The translations under genes were made by a program, and so were the position numbers. The notes under the pieces are model-generated. The model did no database searches, was not told the DNA's origin, and was given only the letters and a program-made list of their open reading frames with translations. From JAEUJT01 sp044225205 (GTDB lineage: Bacteria; Myxococcota; Myxococcia; Myxococcales; Myxococcaceae), in assembly GCA_044225205.1 (NCBI GenBank), contig JBGAIY010000377.1, forward strand, positions 1-7,787: a stretch of DNA of 7,787 nucleotides, read 5' to 3'. Every line of letters begins with the position of its first letter. Within the stretch, counting starts at the first letter, position 1. Positions 1 through 6,251 of the stretch are shown in pieces.

Positions 1-99
1 CCAGGCCGGCGGGTTTCTTTCGGTGTCGCTCGCCAGGCGGGGCACCACCTGCCCCGGCTCCAGCGGGTACGCCCCCATGCACATGTCTGTGCAAGGCAT
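1..99 (-). CDS. Possible partial CDS, N-terminus only, unknown function
   Basis: A minus-strand reading frame is open from ATG at 99 to the left edge (33 codons). In-frame ATGs also lie at 84 and 78, so the true start is unclear, and none has a strong ribosome binding site. The frame looks coding because about 23 of the 25 codons after the third Met end in G or C, more than in the opposing plus frame. The visible peptide, including MGAYPLEPGQVVPRLASD, matches no family I recognise. If real, the gene is divergent from the barrel gene at 163 and shares its upstream region. An open frame this short can arise by chance in GC-rich DNA, so this is tentative. Confidence 0.35.
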   Translation of the reverse strand, partial: MPCTDMCMGAYPLEPGQVVPRLASDTERNPPAW

Positions 100-105
100 T
101 GCACA
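78..105. promoter_or_regulatory. Candidate operator: TGCACA half-site cluster
   Basis: TGCACA (78-83) and its reverse complement TGTGCA (88-93) form a perfect 6-base dyad with a 4-base spacer. A third TGCACA follows at 100-105. The cluster lies 58-85 bases upstream of the barrel gene start at 163. It also overlaps the possible starts of the partial minus-strand gene. A 9-base direct repeat GCACACCCG also occurs at 101-109 and 137-145. The dyad spacing suits a dimeric helix-turn-helix repressor, but I cannot name the regulator, and chance occurrence is possible. Confidence 0.25.
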
Positions 106-162
106 CCCGGCGCGGGCGTCGCGGGGTGGGTGCGCGGCACACCCGTTGCTCAGGGGAGCCGC

Positions 163-897
163 ATGAATTCACGGTACGGCCTGGTGGTGCTGGTGGTCGC
201 GTCGGTGGCGACTGCCGACGAGAGTGTGTGGCGGCGCGAAACGAGCAGCGCGTCGGGGCGCGTGGTGGCGACGAGCGGCCTGTTCCCCGTGTGGGAAAAC
301 ACGGGCGAGCTGTTGGCGCCGTCGAGGGTGAGCTTGGGCTCGAGCCAACTGGCGGCGGCGGTGGGCGCCCGCTTTCAACTGGGGCTCAACCCGCTGCGCT
401 TCGCGTTTCGCACGCCCAACCTGGGCCTCAAGCTGGGGCTGGTGACGACCGAACGGGTCAAGGTGGCCGTCGCCGCCGACGTGCTCTGGCTCATGCCTGG
501 CTCCAGCGACGCCTTCACCACCTCGAACTTCTCGACCCGCCTCGACACGAGTCAACAGTCGGTCGTCGCGGTACCGCTGGGCCTGGCGGCGAGCACGGCC
601 CTCACCCCGAACCTCTTCGTGCACACGACCGTCACCCAAATTTTCACCGTGCCTCAAGGCAAAGCCGTGCACACCGCGTCGGGCGTGTCGGCCGTGCTCG
701 AGTGGCGCCCGTTGGCCCACCACGCGTTCTCGGCGCACGCCACCGAGGTGGGCTTTTGGCGTCACGAGTTCTTTCAATTCGGCGCGTCGTACCGCTACCA
801 GCGCTCGATTTTCGAGGCGCGCGCGGGCATCGGCTACCAACTCAGAGCCGACGGAGCGCGCGTGGTGCCCGCGTTGTCAGCGGGGGTTGAGCTGTGA
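163..897 (+). CDS. Predicted outer-membrane beta-barrel protein, unknown function
   Basis: This is a 244-residue exported protein. ATG at 163 is preferred over the in-frame GTG at 130 because GGGGA lies about 5 bases before it and because it places a signal peptide exactly at the N-terminus. That peptide has Arg4, a hydrophobic core of about 10 residues (GLVVLVVASVA) and a probable cleavage near VATA. The rest is rich in alternating polar/hydrophobic stretches typical of beta-strands, with many Gly, Ser, Thr and aromatic residues and phrases such as FQFGASYRYQR and ARAGIGYQLRA near the C-terminus. This suggests a small outer-membrane barrel, but no specific family is recognised. The stop overlaps the start of the lipoprotein phosphodiesterase gene (GTGA, 894-897), so the two are probably co-translated and act in the same compartment. 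A periplasmic beta-rich protein is the main alternative. Confidence 0.75.
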   Translation: MNSRYGLVVLVVASVATADESVWRRETSSASGRVVATSGLFPVWENTGELLAPSRVSLGSSQLAAAVGARFQLGLNPLRFAFRTPNLGLKLGLVTTERVKVAVAADVLWLMPGSSDAFTTSNFSTRLDTSQQSVVAVPLGLAASTALTPNLFVHTTVTQIFTVPQGKAVHTASGVSAVLEWRPLAHHAFSAHATEVGFWRHEFFQFGASYRYQRSIFEARAGIGYQLRADGARVVPALSAGVEL

Positions 898-2315
898 GCC
901 GGGCGATGGTGGCCTGCGCCGTTGGCGCCCTGCTCGCCTGCGCCTGCGACTGGGACCAAGCGTCGTTACTCGACGCAATACCCACGGGCGAACCGAACGT
1001 GCCTTCTCGCATCGACGTGTACCTGGGCGTCGACGGCGTTTCGCGCGAGGCACTCGACCTGGCCCGAGCGCGCGGGGCGTTCGGCGGCTTCGAGGTGGCG
1101 ACGCTGGTGCCCATGTACCCGGCGACGAGCGATGCGAGCTGGTCGCGGCTGCTCCACGCCCCGCCGATGCTGGGCTACGAAATCACCTCCTTCGACCCGG
1201 TCGCCGACCGCATCGTCAACCCGGGCCTCGAGGGGCTGTTGGCGCACGCGGTGCCGCCGAGCGAACGCGACGACGCCCTGCCCTACTATCGCGCGTTCGA
1301 CATGCACGGCACCGGGTACGGCGACGCCGTCGCTTCGTACGCCGACCCAAGCGCGGCGTATTCTGAGCGCCTCGACAACCTCTTCGTCACCCTCGGCGGC
1401 AGGCTCGGCCAGACCGACGTCTTCACCGCCTACATTCTCGAGCTCGACGTCGTCGCCCACGCCGAGGGGCGCGAGGCCATGGTGGCCATGCTCGAAGTGC
1501 TGTCGGCCCGAATGGCCCAGTTTCAGCGCCACCACCCCGAAGCCGACATTCACTTCACGTTGATGTCTGACCACGGGTCTGACCACCGAGCGAAAGAAGT
1601 GGTCGTCGCCGCCGATGACCTGTTGACGCGCGCGGGCGTGACACCCGTCGACACGCTGGCGGCGGGCGCGAAGGTCGACGGGCCTTGGGCCATTGCCGAA
1701 GAGCACTCCCGCACGACCTACGGCGTCGCCCACACCACCCCGGAGTGGACCGAAGAGGTCGCGCGGCGCGTCTCGGCCGACGAGCGCATCGACATCGTCG
1801 TCGCCCGTGCCGACACCCCCACCGTGACCTTCGCCGCCACCCAGTGGACGGCGCTGTTTCAACACGGCCAACGCGTCGCGCGCTTCGGGTACGACGAAGC
1901 GACCCAGGCCACGTGGCTCGAGCGCGCGGGCGACTGGGCGGCGGTGGGCCTTCGGCTGCCCGCGGGTGACGAACCCTGGGTCGCCCTGAGCGACGCCGAG
2001 CTGTTCTCCCAAACGGCCGACGGCCCGTACCCCGACGCCGTCTTTCGGGCACGCACCGCACTCTTGCCGCTGAGCGTTCGCTTCCCCGCGCCCATCGTCT
2101 ATTCGCTCAAAGACCACTGCGTGATGCGCGGCTTTCAGGTGGGAGGCACCGATTCGCTGGGAGCGAGCGGCTCGCACGGGGCCTTGGGCGGAGGGGGCAG
2201 CCGCGGGGTGCTGCTCACCCAAGAACGGCCCCTCCCCGCCACCGTGCGCTCAGACGACGTGCTCGACCTGTTTCCTCGGCTCCGAGAGCACGTCAGGGCG
2301 CGGCTGGGGCCTTGA
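894..2315 (+). CDS. Lipoprotein, alkaline phosphatase superfamily (type I phosphodiesterase-like)
   Basis: This 473-residue protein is a predicted metal-dependent phosphodiesterase or phosphatase in the cell envelope. The GTG start overlaps the upstream stop as GTGA and has a G-run (about 881-885) as a Shine-Dalgarno site. Residues 1-18 form a signal sequence with a lipobox-like LLAC (Cys16; Cys18 is an alternative), so membrane anchoring is likely. Expected superfamily metal residues are present in order: Asp47 in LGVDGVS; Ser79 in YPATSDASW at the nucleophile position; Asp185 and His189 in LELDVVAHAEG; Asp226-His227 in LMSDHGSDH; His428 in GSHGALGG. Many nucleotide pyrophosphatase/phosphodiesterase relatives use Thr as nucleophile; here I infer Ser by alignment. 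Residues 270-410 are less conserved and may set the substrate, which I cannot name. Sulfatase or phosphoglycerol-transferase activity within the same fold is possible. Its 3' end overlaps the convergent amidohydrolase-like gene by 23 bases. Confidence 0.85.
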   Translation: MSRAMVACAVGALLACACDWDQASLLDAIPTGEPNVPSRIDVYLGVDGVSREALDLARARGAFGGFEVATLVPMYPATSDASWSRLLHAPPMLGYEITSFDPVADRIVNPGLEGLLAHAVPPSERDDALPYYRAFDMHGTGYGDAVASYADPSAAYSERLDNLFVTLGGRLGQTDVFTAYILELDVVAHAEGREAMVAMLEVLSARMAQFQRHHPEADIHFTLMSDHGSDHRAKEVVVAADDLLTRAGVTPVDTLAAGAKVDGPWAIAEEHSRTTYGVAHTTPEWTEEVARRVSADERIDIVVARADTPTVTFAATQWTALFQHGQRVARFGYDEATQATWLERAGDWAAVGLRLPAGDEPWVALSDAELFSQTADGPYPDAVFRARTALLPLSVRFPAPIVYSLKDHCVMRGFQVGGTDSLGASGSHGALGGGGSRGVLLTQERPLPATVRSDDVLDLFPRLREHVRARLGP

Positions 2316-3516
2316 CGCGCTTCAAGTACCGCTCGACCAACTTGGTTTGTCGGCTCACCGGCGGCACTTCGACCCCACCGACGAAGACCTTGACGGCCGC
2401 CGACCGCAATTCGAGCGGGTCACCCGACCACAACACCAGGTCGGCGCGCTTCCCGACTTCGACGCTGCCGAGCTGGGCTTCGAGGCCGAGCGCCTTGGCC
2501 GCGTCGAGCGTCACGGCCGACAGGGCTTTCGCCCGAGGCAGCCCGTACGCCACCGCGATGCCGGCCTCTTGGCGGAGCCGCCGGTGCGACGAGTCGCTGC
2601 ACGAGAGCGCCACGTTGACGCCAGCGGCGTGCAACCGCGTCGCCGCGTCGTCACGCGCCCGCAACAGCTCGAAGGTCGCGGGCACTTGCTCAGACGGCAC
2701 CAGAATGACCGGCACCTTCGCGGCTTTCAGCTCGGCCGCGACGAGGTAGGCCTCCGCCCCGCCGGCGATGACGACGCGAATTTTCTGTTCTTGCCCGAAG
2801 CGAACAGCCGCCAGCACGTCGGCGGCTCGGTTCGCGTTCAATACCAACGGCACCTTGCCTTCGATGACCGGCTGCAGGGCTTCGAGGTGCACCGCGCTCA
2901 ACGACAAGGGCCGCGCGCGGTTCTGCTCGACCGCGCCTCGGTTCTTCGCGTACCACCGGGCGTCGGCGAACGCTTCGCGCAGCTTGAGCCACAACCCGCC
3001 GCGCGCGCCACCCGCCAGCTTCGCCCCGGAATCGCCGACGTCGCCGAACACCGCGACGGGGTGCGCGAGGTCAGGCCCGCCCAACGGGTCGTAACTCAAC
3101 GACACCCAATGCCCCGTGCCCGACAGCACGCCGCGCCTCGGCTGGAGCACCGCGCTCGTGACGCCCTCTTCTCGCTCCACTGGTATGCGGAGCGAGAGCG
3201 GGTTGAACCCGTCGGCGACGCGAAACCCGGGCAACAGGGCGCCGTCGGTCAAGGCGTCATCGACGGTCGCCGCTTCGAGGTCGACCTCACGAACCCCGGT
3301 CACCGAGAGCACGTCGATGAACCCGGGCGTCAAGGTGAGGCCCGACGCGTCGACCCGCGTGGCATTCGGGGGCACCGGGCCCGGCCCCACCGAAGCAATG
3401 CGCGCACCGTCGATGACGACGGTCGCGTCGTCGAGCATTCGACCGTCTCCCACTTCGACGCGAACGTGCTCGAAGGCGACCGACGACAACACCAACGCGA
3501 GCCAAGGCGCGCTCAT
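2293..3516 (-). CDS. Amidohydrolase-like protein lacking the metal site (probable pseudoenzyme)
   Basis: This 407-residue paralogue of the upstream amidohydrolase is probably not a functional hydrolase. ATG at 3516 is chosen because it overlaps the upstream stop as ATGA and has GGGAG about 8 bases before it; the 75 codons further upstream are shadow of the previous gene. The fold signature is clear: TLTPGFID at 61-68, an AGGAEAY segment near 251-257, a Cys-Ser-Asp near 306-308, RLRQEAG near 313-319, and the C-terminal VEVGKRADLVLWSGDPLEL. Metal ligands are missing when aligned to the neighbour: the HxH pair becomes Leu70/Val72, the next His becomes Asn227 (VLNANR), and the double His becomes Ala251/Gly252. 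Only Asp308 remains. The reading frame is intact and well coded, so it is maintained and not a decaying pseudogene. Residues 1-14 are hydrophobic and may be a signal peptide. A regulatory or partner role for the active paralogue is inferred from context. Confidence 0.85.
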   Translation of the reverse strand: MSAPWLALVLSSVAFEHVRVEVGDGRMLDDATVVIDGARIASVGPGPVPPNATRVDASGLTLTPGFIDVLSVTGVREVDLEAATVDDALTDGALLPGFRVADGFNPLSLRIPVEREEGVTSAVLQPRRGVLSGTGHWVSLSYDPLGGPDLAHPVAVFGDVGDSGAKLAGGARGGLWLKLREAFADARWYAKNRGAVEQNRARPLSLSAVHLEALQPVIEGKVPLVLNANRAADVLAAVRFGQEQKIRVVIAGGAEAYLVAAELKAAKVPVILVPSEQVPATFELLRARDDAATRLHAAGVNVALSCSDSSHRRLRQEAGIAVAYGLPRAKALSAVTLDAAKALGLEAQLGSVEVGKRADLVLWSGDPLELRSAAVKVFVGGVEVPPVSRQTKLVERYLKRVKAPAAP

Positions 3517-4970
3517 GGCAGGTCTCCCGGTTCGGTCGACCCCAACTCGAAGTCGGAAATGGGTACTTGGTGTTTCGCCCGGTCGTAAATGACTTCTCCG
3601 TCGATGAACACGGTCTGCGCGAGTGAATAGACACTGAAGGGGCTGCCGTTCCACACCACGAGGTCGGCGCGCTTGCCGACTTCGAGGGTGCCGATTTCTT
3701 TCTCGAGGCCCAACGCCCACGCCGGGTTCGCGGTCACCCACTTCAAGACGTCGTCGTCACTGGCGGCGATGCCGAACTTTTCGCCGGCGGCGCGCGCCTT
3801 CGCAGCCTCTTGGTTCAAGCGGCGCATCTCGGTGGCCGAGTCAGAATGAAGAATGGGTCGGCCTCCGGCGTGAAACACCATCGAGGCGTTTTGTGGCACG
3901 CCGTCGAGGGCCTCCATTTTGTAGCCCCACCAGTCGACCCAAGTCGACACCGCGACGCCCTCGGCGGCGAGCCGGTCGGCGATTTTGTAGGCCTCGAGCG
4001 CGTGGTGAAACGAGCGCACGTGAAAACCGAATTCATGAGCGAGGTCGAGCACTTCGCTCATTTCGTCGGCGCGGTAGCAGTGGTTGTGCACCAAGATGCG
4101 GCCCTCGAGCACGCCGACCAGGGTTTCGAGGCCGAAGTCGCGCGCCACCGGCTCGGGCGGGTCGTCGGGTTTGCCGTCTCCCTGCACCTTCGGGCGGCCT
4201 TCGTCGGCCTGCCGTTCGCGCCACGCCGCCAGGTCGCGTTGCCACTTCGCTTGGGCGCGGCGGTATTCGAGCGCCTTTTGAAACGACGCGCGCATCATGG
4301 CCATGACCCCCATGCGGGTCGACGGGTCGCGGTGCATTTCGCCGTACACCCCCTTGGGGTTTTCGCCGCAGGCCATTTTGATGCCTTCGGGAGCCCCGGG
4401 AAACTTCATGCTGCGGGCCGACACCCCGGGCCGCAGGTGCGCGACGAAGCTGCGCCCCGCGATGACGTTCGCCGAACCAGGCAACACCTGAATCGTGGTG
4501 ACGCCGCCCGACAAGGCCCGCCAAATGCCCGGGTCTTGAGGAAAAAAGCCGTCTTCGCTGCGCACGTGGGCGGTGACCGGGTTGGTGGCCTCGTTGCCGT
4601 CAGACGTGCCGTTGGTGCTGGGCATGGCGTAGACGCCGAGGTGCGAATGGGTGTCGATGAGGCCGGGCGTGATGACGCCCTTGTTCGCGTCGAAGACGAC
4701 GCCGCCCGAAGGCACGACGCCGTCGCCTTCGCCCACCTCGGCGATTCGCCCGTCGACGACCAACACGTGGCCGTGTTCGATGACCCGACCAGCCGCGGTC
4801 ATGACCCGGCCGTTGCGAATGAGCGAAGCGCCATGCACGGGCCGAACCTCGGGCTCGGCCATGCGGGGCGCTTCATAGGGCGTGAGCAGGGCCGGCGGCT
4901 TCGAAGCGCCGGTGCTGGCGCAGCCGAGCAGCAAGGCGCAGAGCACGGCGAGGGTTCGGGGCGACGTCAT
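3513..4970 (-). CDS. Lipoprotein amidohydrolase (imidazolonepropionase-like family)
   Basis: This 485-residue metal-dependent hydrolase is predicted to be lipid-anchored in the envelope. Residues 1-17 form a lipoprotein signal ending in LLLGC (Cys17). The small N-terminal beta-domain (about 48-98) leads into the TIM-barrel. Metal and active-site residues are intact: His108 and His110 in GLIDTHSHLG, a probable bridging Lys198 in GIKMACGENPK, His295/His297 in LVHNHCYRADEM, His322/His323 in SFHHALEAY, and Asp377 in HSDS. GTLEVGKRADLVVWNG (427-442) is the typical family C-terminus. A charged insert at about 232-275 (Lys, Arg, Trp, Glu, then Pro-rich) is likely helical and surface-exposed. The family cleaves amide or cyclic amide bonds, sometimes dipeptides; the substrate is unknown. 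The start lacks a strong Shine-Dalgarno site. Its stop overlaps the start of the degenerate paralogue, which points to coupled translation and perhaps a complex. Confidence 0.93.
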   Translation of the reverse strand: MTSPRTLAVLCALLLGCASTGASKPPALLTPYEAPRMAEPEVRPVHGASLIRNGRVMTAAGRVIEHGHVLVVDGRIAEVGEGDGVVPSGGVVFDANKGVITPGLIDTHSHLGVYAMPSTNGTSDGNEATNPVTAHVRSEDGFFPQDPGIWRALSGGVTTIQVLPGSANVIAGRSFVAHLRPGVSARSMKFPGAPEGIKMACGENPKGVYGEMHRDPSTRMGVMAMMRASFQKALEYRRAQAKWQRDLAAWRERQADEGRPKVQGDGKPDDPPEPVARDFGLETLVGVLEGRILVHNHCYRADEMSEVLDLAHEFGFHVRSFHHALEAYKIADRLAAEGVAVSTWVDWWGYKMEALDGVPQNASMVFHAGGRPILHSDSATEMRRLNQEAAKARAAGEKFGIAASDDDVLKWVTANPAWALGLEKEIGTLEVGKRADLVVWNGSPFSVYSLAQTVFIDGEVIYDRAKHQVPISDFELGSTEPGDLP

Positions 4971-4990
4971 GCTCGCGGGCTTACACCAAA

Positions 4991-5018
4991 GTTCAACGCG
5001 CGTGACGCCGTGTTGAAC
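4991..5018. repeat. Inverted repeat in the HIT-amidohydrolase gap
   Basis: GTTCAAC (4991-4997) and GTTGAAC (5012-5018) are perfect 7-base inverted arms around a 14-base spacer. On the plus strand the stem could extend by a G-T wobble and two C-G pairs. It sits in the 55-base gap between the HIT stop and the lipoprotein amidohydrolase start. It could be an operator or an mRNA hairpin that adjusts downstream expression. There is no T-run after it in the minus direction, so it does not look like a classical terminator. Confidence 0.35.
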
Positions 5019-5025
5019 CCGGGGT

Positions 5026-5370
5026 CTAACCCGGCGGCCAACCGAGCGCGCGGCCGGCGAGCAGGTGGAGGTGCAAGTGAAACACCGTCTGCCCCCCGTC
5101 TTTGTTGCAGTTCATGACGAGTCGGTAGCCGGCGTCGGCGACGCCCTTTTCACGGGCGACTTTGGCGGCGGTGAACATCAGGTGGCCGACGAGTTCTCGG
5201 TCTTCGACGGTCAAGTCATTGGCCGTGGCGATGTGACGTCGCGGCACGAACAGCACGTGCGTCGGCGCTTGCGGGTTGATGTCGTGAAACCCCATGCAGT
5301 GCTCGTCTTCGTGCACCAGCTTGGCGGGTATTTGCCCGCCGACGATTTTGCAGAACAAGCAGTCAGCCAT
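5026..5370 (-). CDS. HIT family protein, HinT-like nucleotide phosphoramidase
   Basis: This 114-residue cytosolic histidine-triad protein has the full length of bacterial HinT proteins. The triad is HLHLHLL (98-104), with His100 the expected nucleophile. The N-terminal CLFCKI (Cys4, Cys7), together with His46 and His98, fits the zinc-binding form of the family. HDINPQAPTHVLFVPRRH (29-46) and the terminal WPPG are also hallmarks. Family members hydrolyse the P-N bond of nucleoside phosphoramidates such as AMP-lysine or aminoacyl-adenylates, usually as dimers. The gene lies 30 bases after the MOSC gene and 55 bases before the lipoprotein amidohydrolase, all on the same strand. The Shine-Dalgarno signal is weak, and a promoter-like pair just upstream could give a nearly leaderless transcript. 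Family assignment is very secure; a specific role here is not shown. Confidence 0.95.
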   Translation of the reverse strand: MADCLFCKIVGGQIPAKLVHEDEHCMGFHDINPQAPTHVLFVPRRHIATANDLTVEDRELVGHLMFTAAKVAREKGVADAGYRLVMNCNKDGGQTVFHLHLHLLAGRALGWPPG

Positions 5371-5376
5371 GGCCGC

Positions 5377-5404
5377 TGTATACCGCTGTTGCCGCGCGCT
5401 TCAA
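5377..5404 (-). promoter_or_regulatory. Candidate promoter for the HIT gene
   Basis: On the minus strand, TTGAAG (5404-5399) and TATACA (5382-5377) are separated by 16 bases. Each matches four of six sigma70 consensus bases. The -10-like box ends 6 bases before the HIT ATG, so a start site would fall at or next to the ATG and give a leaderless mRNA. This is one of the few AT-containing stretches here. Vegetative promoters in GC-rich myxobacteria are poorly predicted by consensus, so confidence is low. Confidence 0.25.
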
Positions 5405-6243
5405 CGCTCGACCGGCAAGACCGCCAAGGCGTCGCCCACGCGCAAGGTGCCTGCGTTCAGCCGCGGCACGAGGTTCATGCCGAAAATCGCACCGAGCTCA
5501 GGCAGCGTACGGTACGAGGCGAGCACGGTGAGCGGCGCCGACCCCGTGGGGTGCGCACCCGAAAATTGGTCGGTGGTGATGGTGACGCACCGGGCACACG
5601 GCTTCACGGCGTCGAACTCGAGCCCGCCCAACCGAATGCGGCGCCACCCGTCTTCAACCCAGGGTGGCAACCCGCGAACCACCACGTTCGGCCGAAACCG
5701 GTTCATGGGCACGGGTTGCTCGAGCCGCGAATTGAGCTCGCGCAGCGAGGCCTCATTCACCACGAGCACGGGGTACGCGTCTGAAAACCCGGTCTGGGGC
5801 GCGGGGTCTTTGACGTATTTGGGGTCGAGCCGGCGGTGCACGTCGTCGGCCATTCGCACGAGGCGGCAACGCACGCCCAGGTGGGTCGAGAACCAGTCGG
5901 CCGCGGCCGGGCCGCAGTCAATCGCTTCGAGCGTGTCACGCAAGTTGGTGACGGTGCGCCGGCCGGCGACGGCGTCGAGCGCCACGTCGAGCGGCCCCAG
6001 CGACGTGGGGTCGAGCGTCGGGTCGCGCACGACGCGCAGCACCTGGCGGCCCAGGTCGACCACGGGCTGAAACTGGGCCAACCGCGGCGTCGCGCGCTGG
6101 GTCATGAACTTGTTCGCGGCGTCGACGAGCATCCACTCCCGGTCGAAACGGGGGCCGCGCGGCCCCATTTCGCACGTGGAAACTTCGGTGCCGCGGAGCG
6201 ACTTCACGGGGTAATAAAACAGACCGCTGATGGTGCCGTTCAT
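5401..6243 (-). CDS. MOSC domain protein, YcbX/mARC-like molybdenum cofactor enzyme
   Basis: This 280-residue protein has an N-terminal MOSC beta-barrel domain (about 1-120) followed by a MOSC domain (about 125-278). ATG at 6243 is chosen because GGTGAGG lies 7 bases before it, overlapping the upstream gene's stop, and because the protein begins with the family's ISGLFYYPVKSLRG. Other family features are GPRFDREWMLVD (29-40), NRFRPNVVVRG (181-191) and KPCARC (214-219), whose cysteines include the expected molybdenum ligand. Known relatives (E. coli YcbX, mammalian mARC) reduce N-hydroxylated compounds with electrons from a partner flavoprotein. No ferredoxin or flavin domain is fused here, so a separate electron donor is needed. 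No signal peptide is seen, so it is probably cytosolic. It starts 8 bases after the Rossmann protein gene. The family is secure; the substrate is not. Confidence 0.93.
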   Translation of the reverse strand: MNGTISGLFYYPVKSLRGTEVSTCEMGPRGPRFDREWMLVDAANKFMTQRATPRLAQFQPVVDLGRQVLRVVRDPTLDPTSLGPLDVALDAVAGRRTVTNLRDTLEAIDCGPAAADWFSTHLGVRCRLVRMADDVHRRLDPKYVKDPAPQTGFSDAYPVLVVNEASLRELNSRLEQPVPMNRFRPNVVVRGLPPWVEDGWRRIRLGGLEFDAVKPCARCVTITTDQFSGAHPTGSAPLTVLASYRTLPELGAIFGMNLVPRLNAGTLRVGDALAVLPVER

Positions 6244-6251
6244 TTCGGGCC

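Noticed and set aside
130..162. GTG at 130 as the start of the barrel protein
   Set aside because: It would add 11 residues before a standard signal peptide. The ATG at 163 has its own GGGGA ribosome binding site.
966..2222. Long minus-strand open frame (418 codons) opposite the phosphodiesterase gene
   Set aside because: It is a shadow frame rich in Arg, Gly, Val and His with no recognisable motif, while the plus frame carries the complete alkaline phosphatase superfamily metal residues.
2293..3516. Calling the second amidohydrolase a pseudogene
   Set aside because: There is no frameshift or internal stop, it has a good ribosome binding site and coupled start, and the fold motifs outside the metal site are kept. 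A maintained pseudoenzyme fits better.
3517..3741. N-terminal extension of the degenerate amidohydrolase
   Set aside because: The extra 75 codons overlap the upstream gene in another frame and are Arg-rich. The ATG at 3516 has GGGAG and an ATGA overlap.
4991..5018. Inverted repeat as an intrinsic terminator of the HIT transcript
   Set aside because: The arms are short with a 14-base loop, the stem is not GC-rich, and no run of T follows on the minus strand.
3810..5117. Long plus-strand open frame (435 codons) opposite the lipoprotein amidohydrolase
   Set aside because: The minus frame encodes a complete amidohydrolase. The plus frame has low-complexity composition and would also run into the HIT gene.
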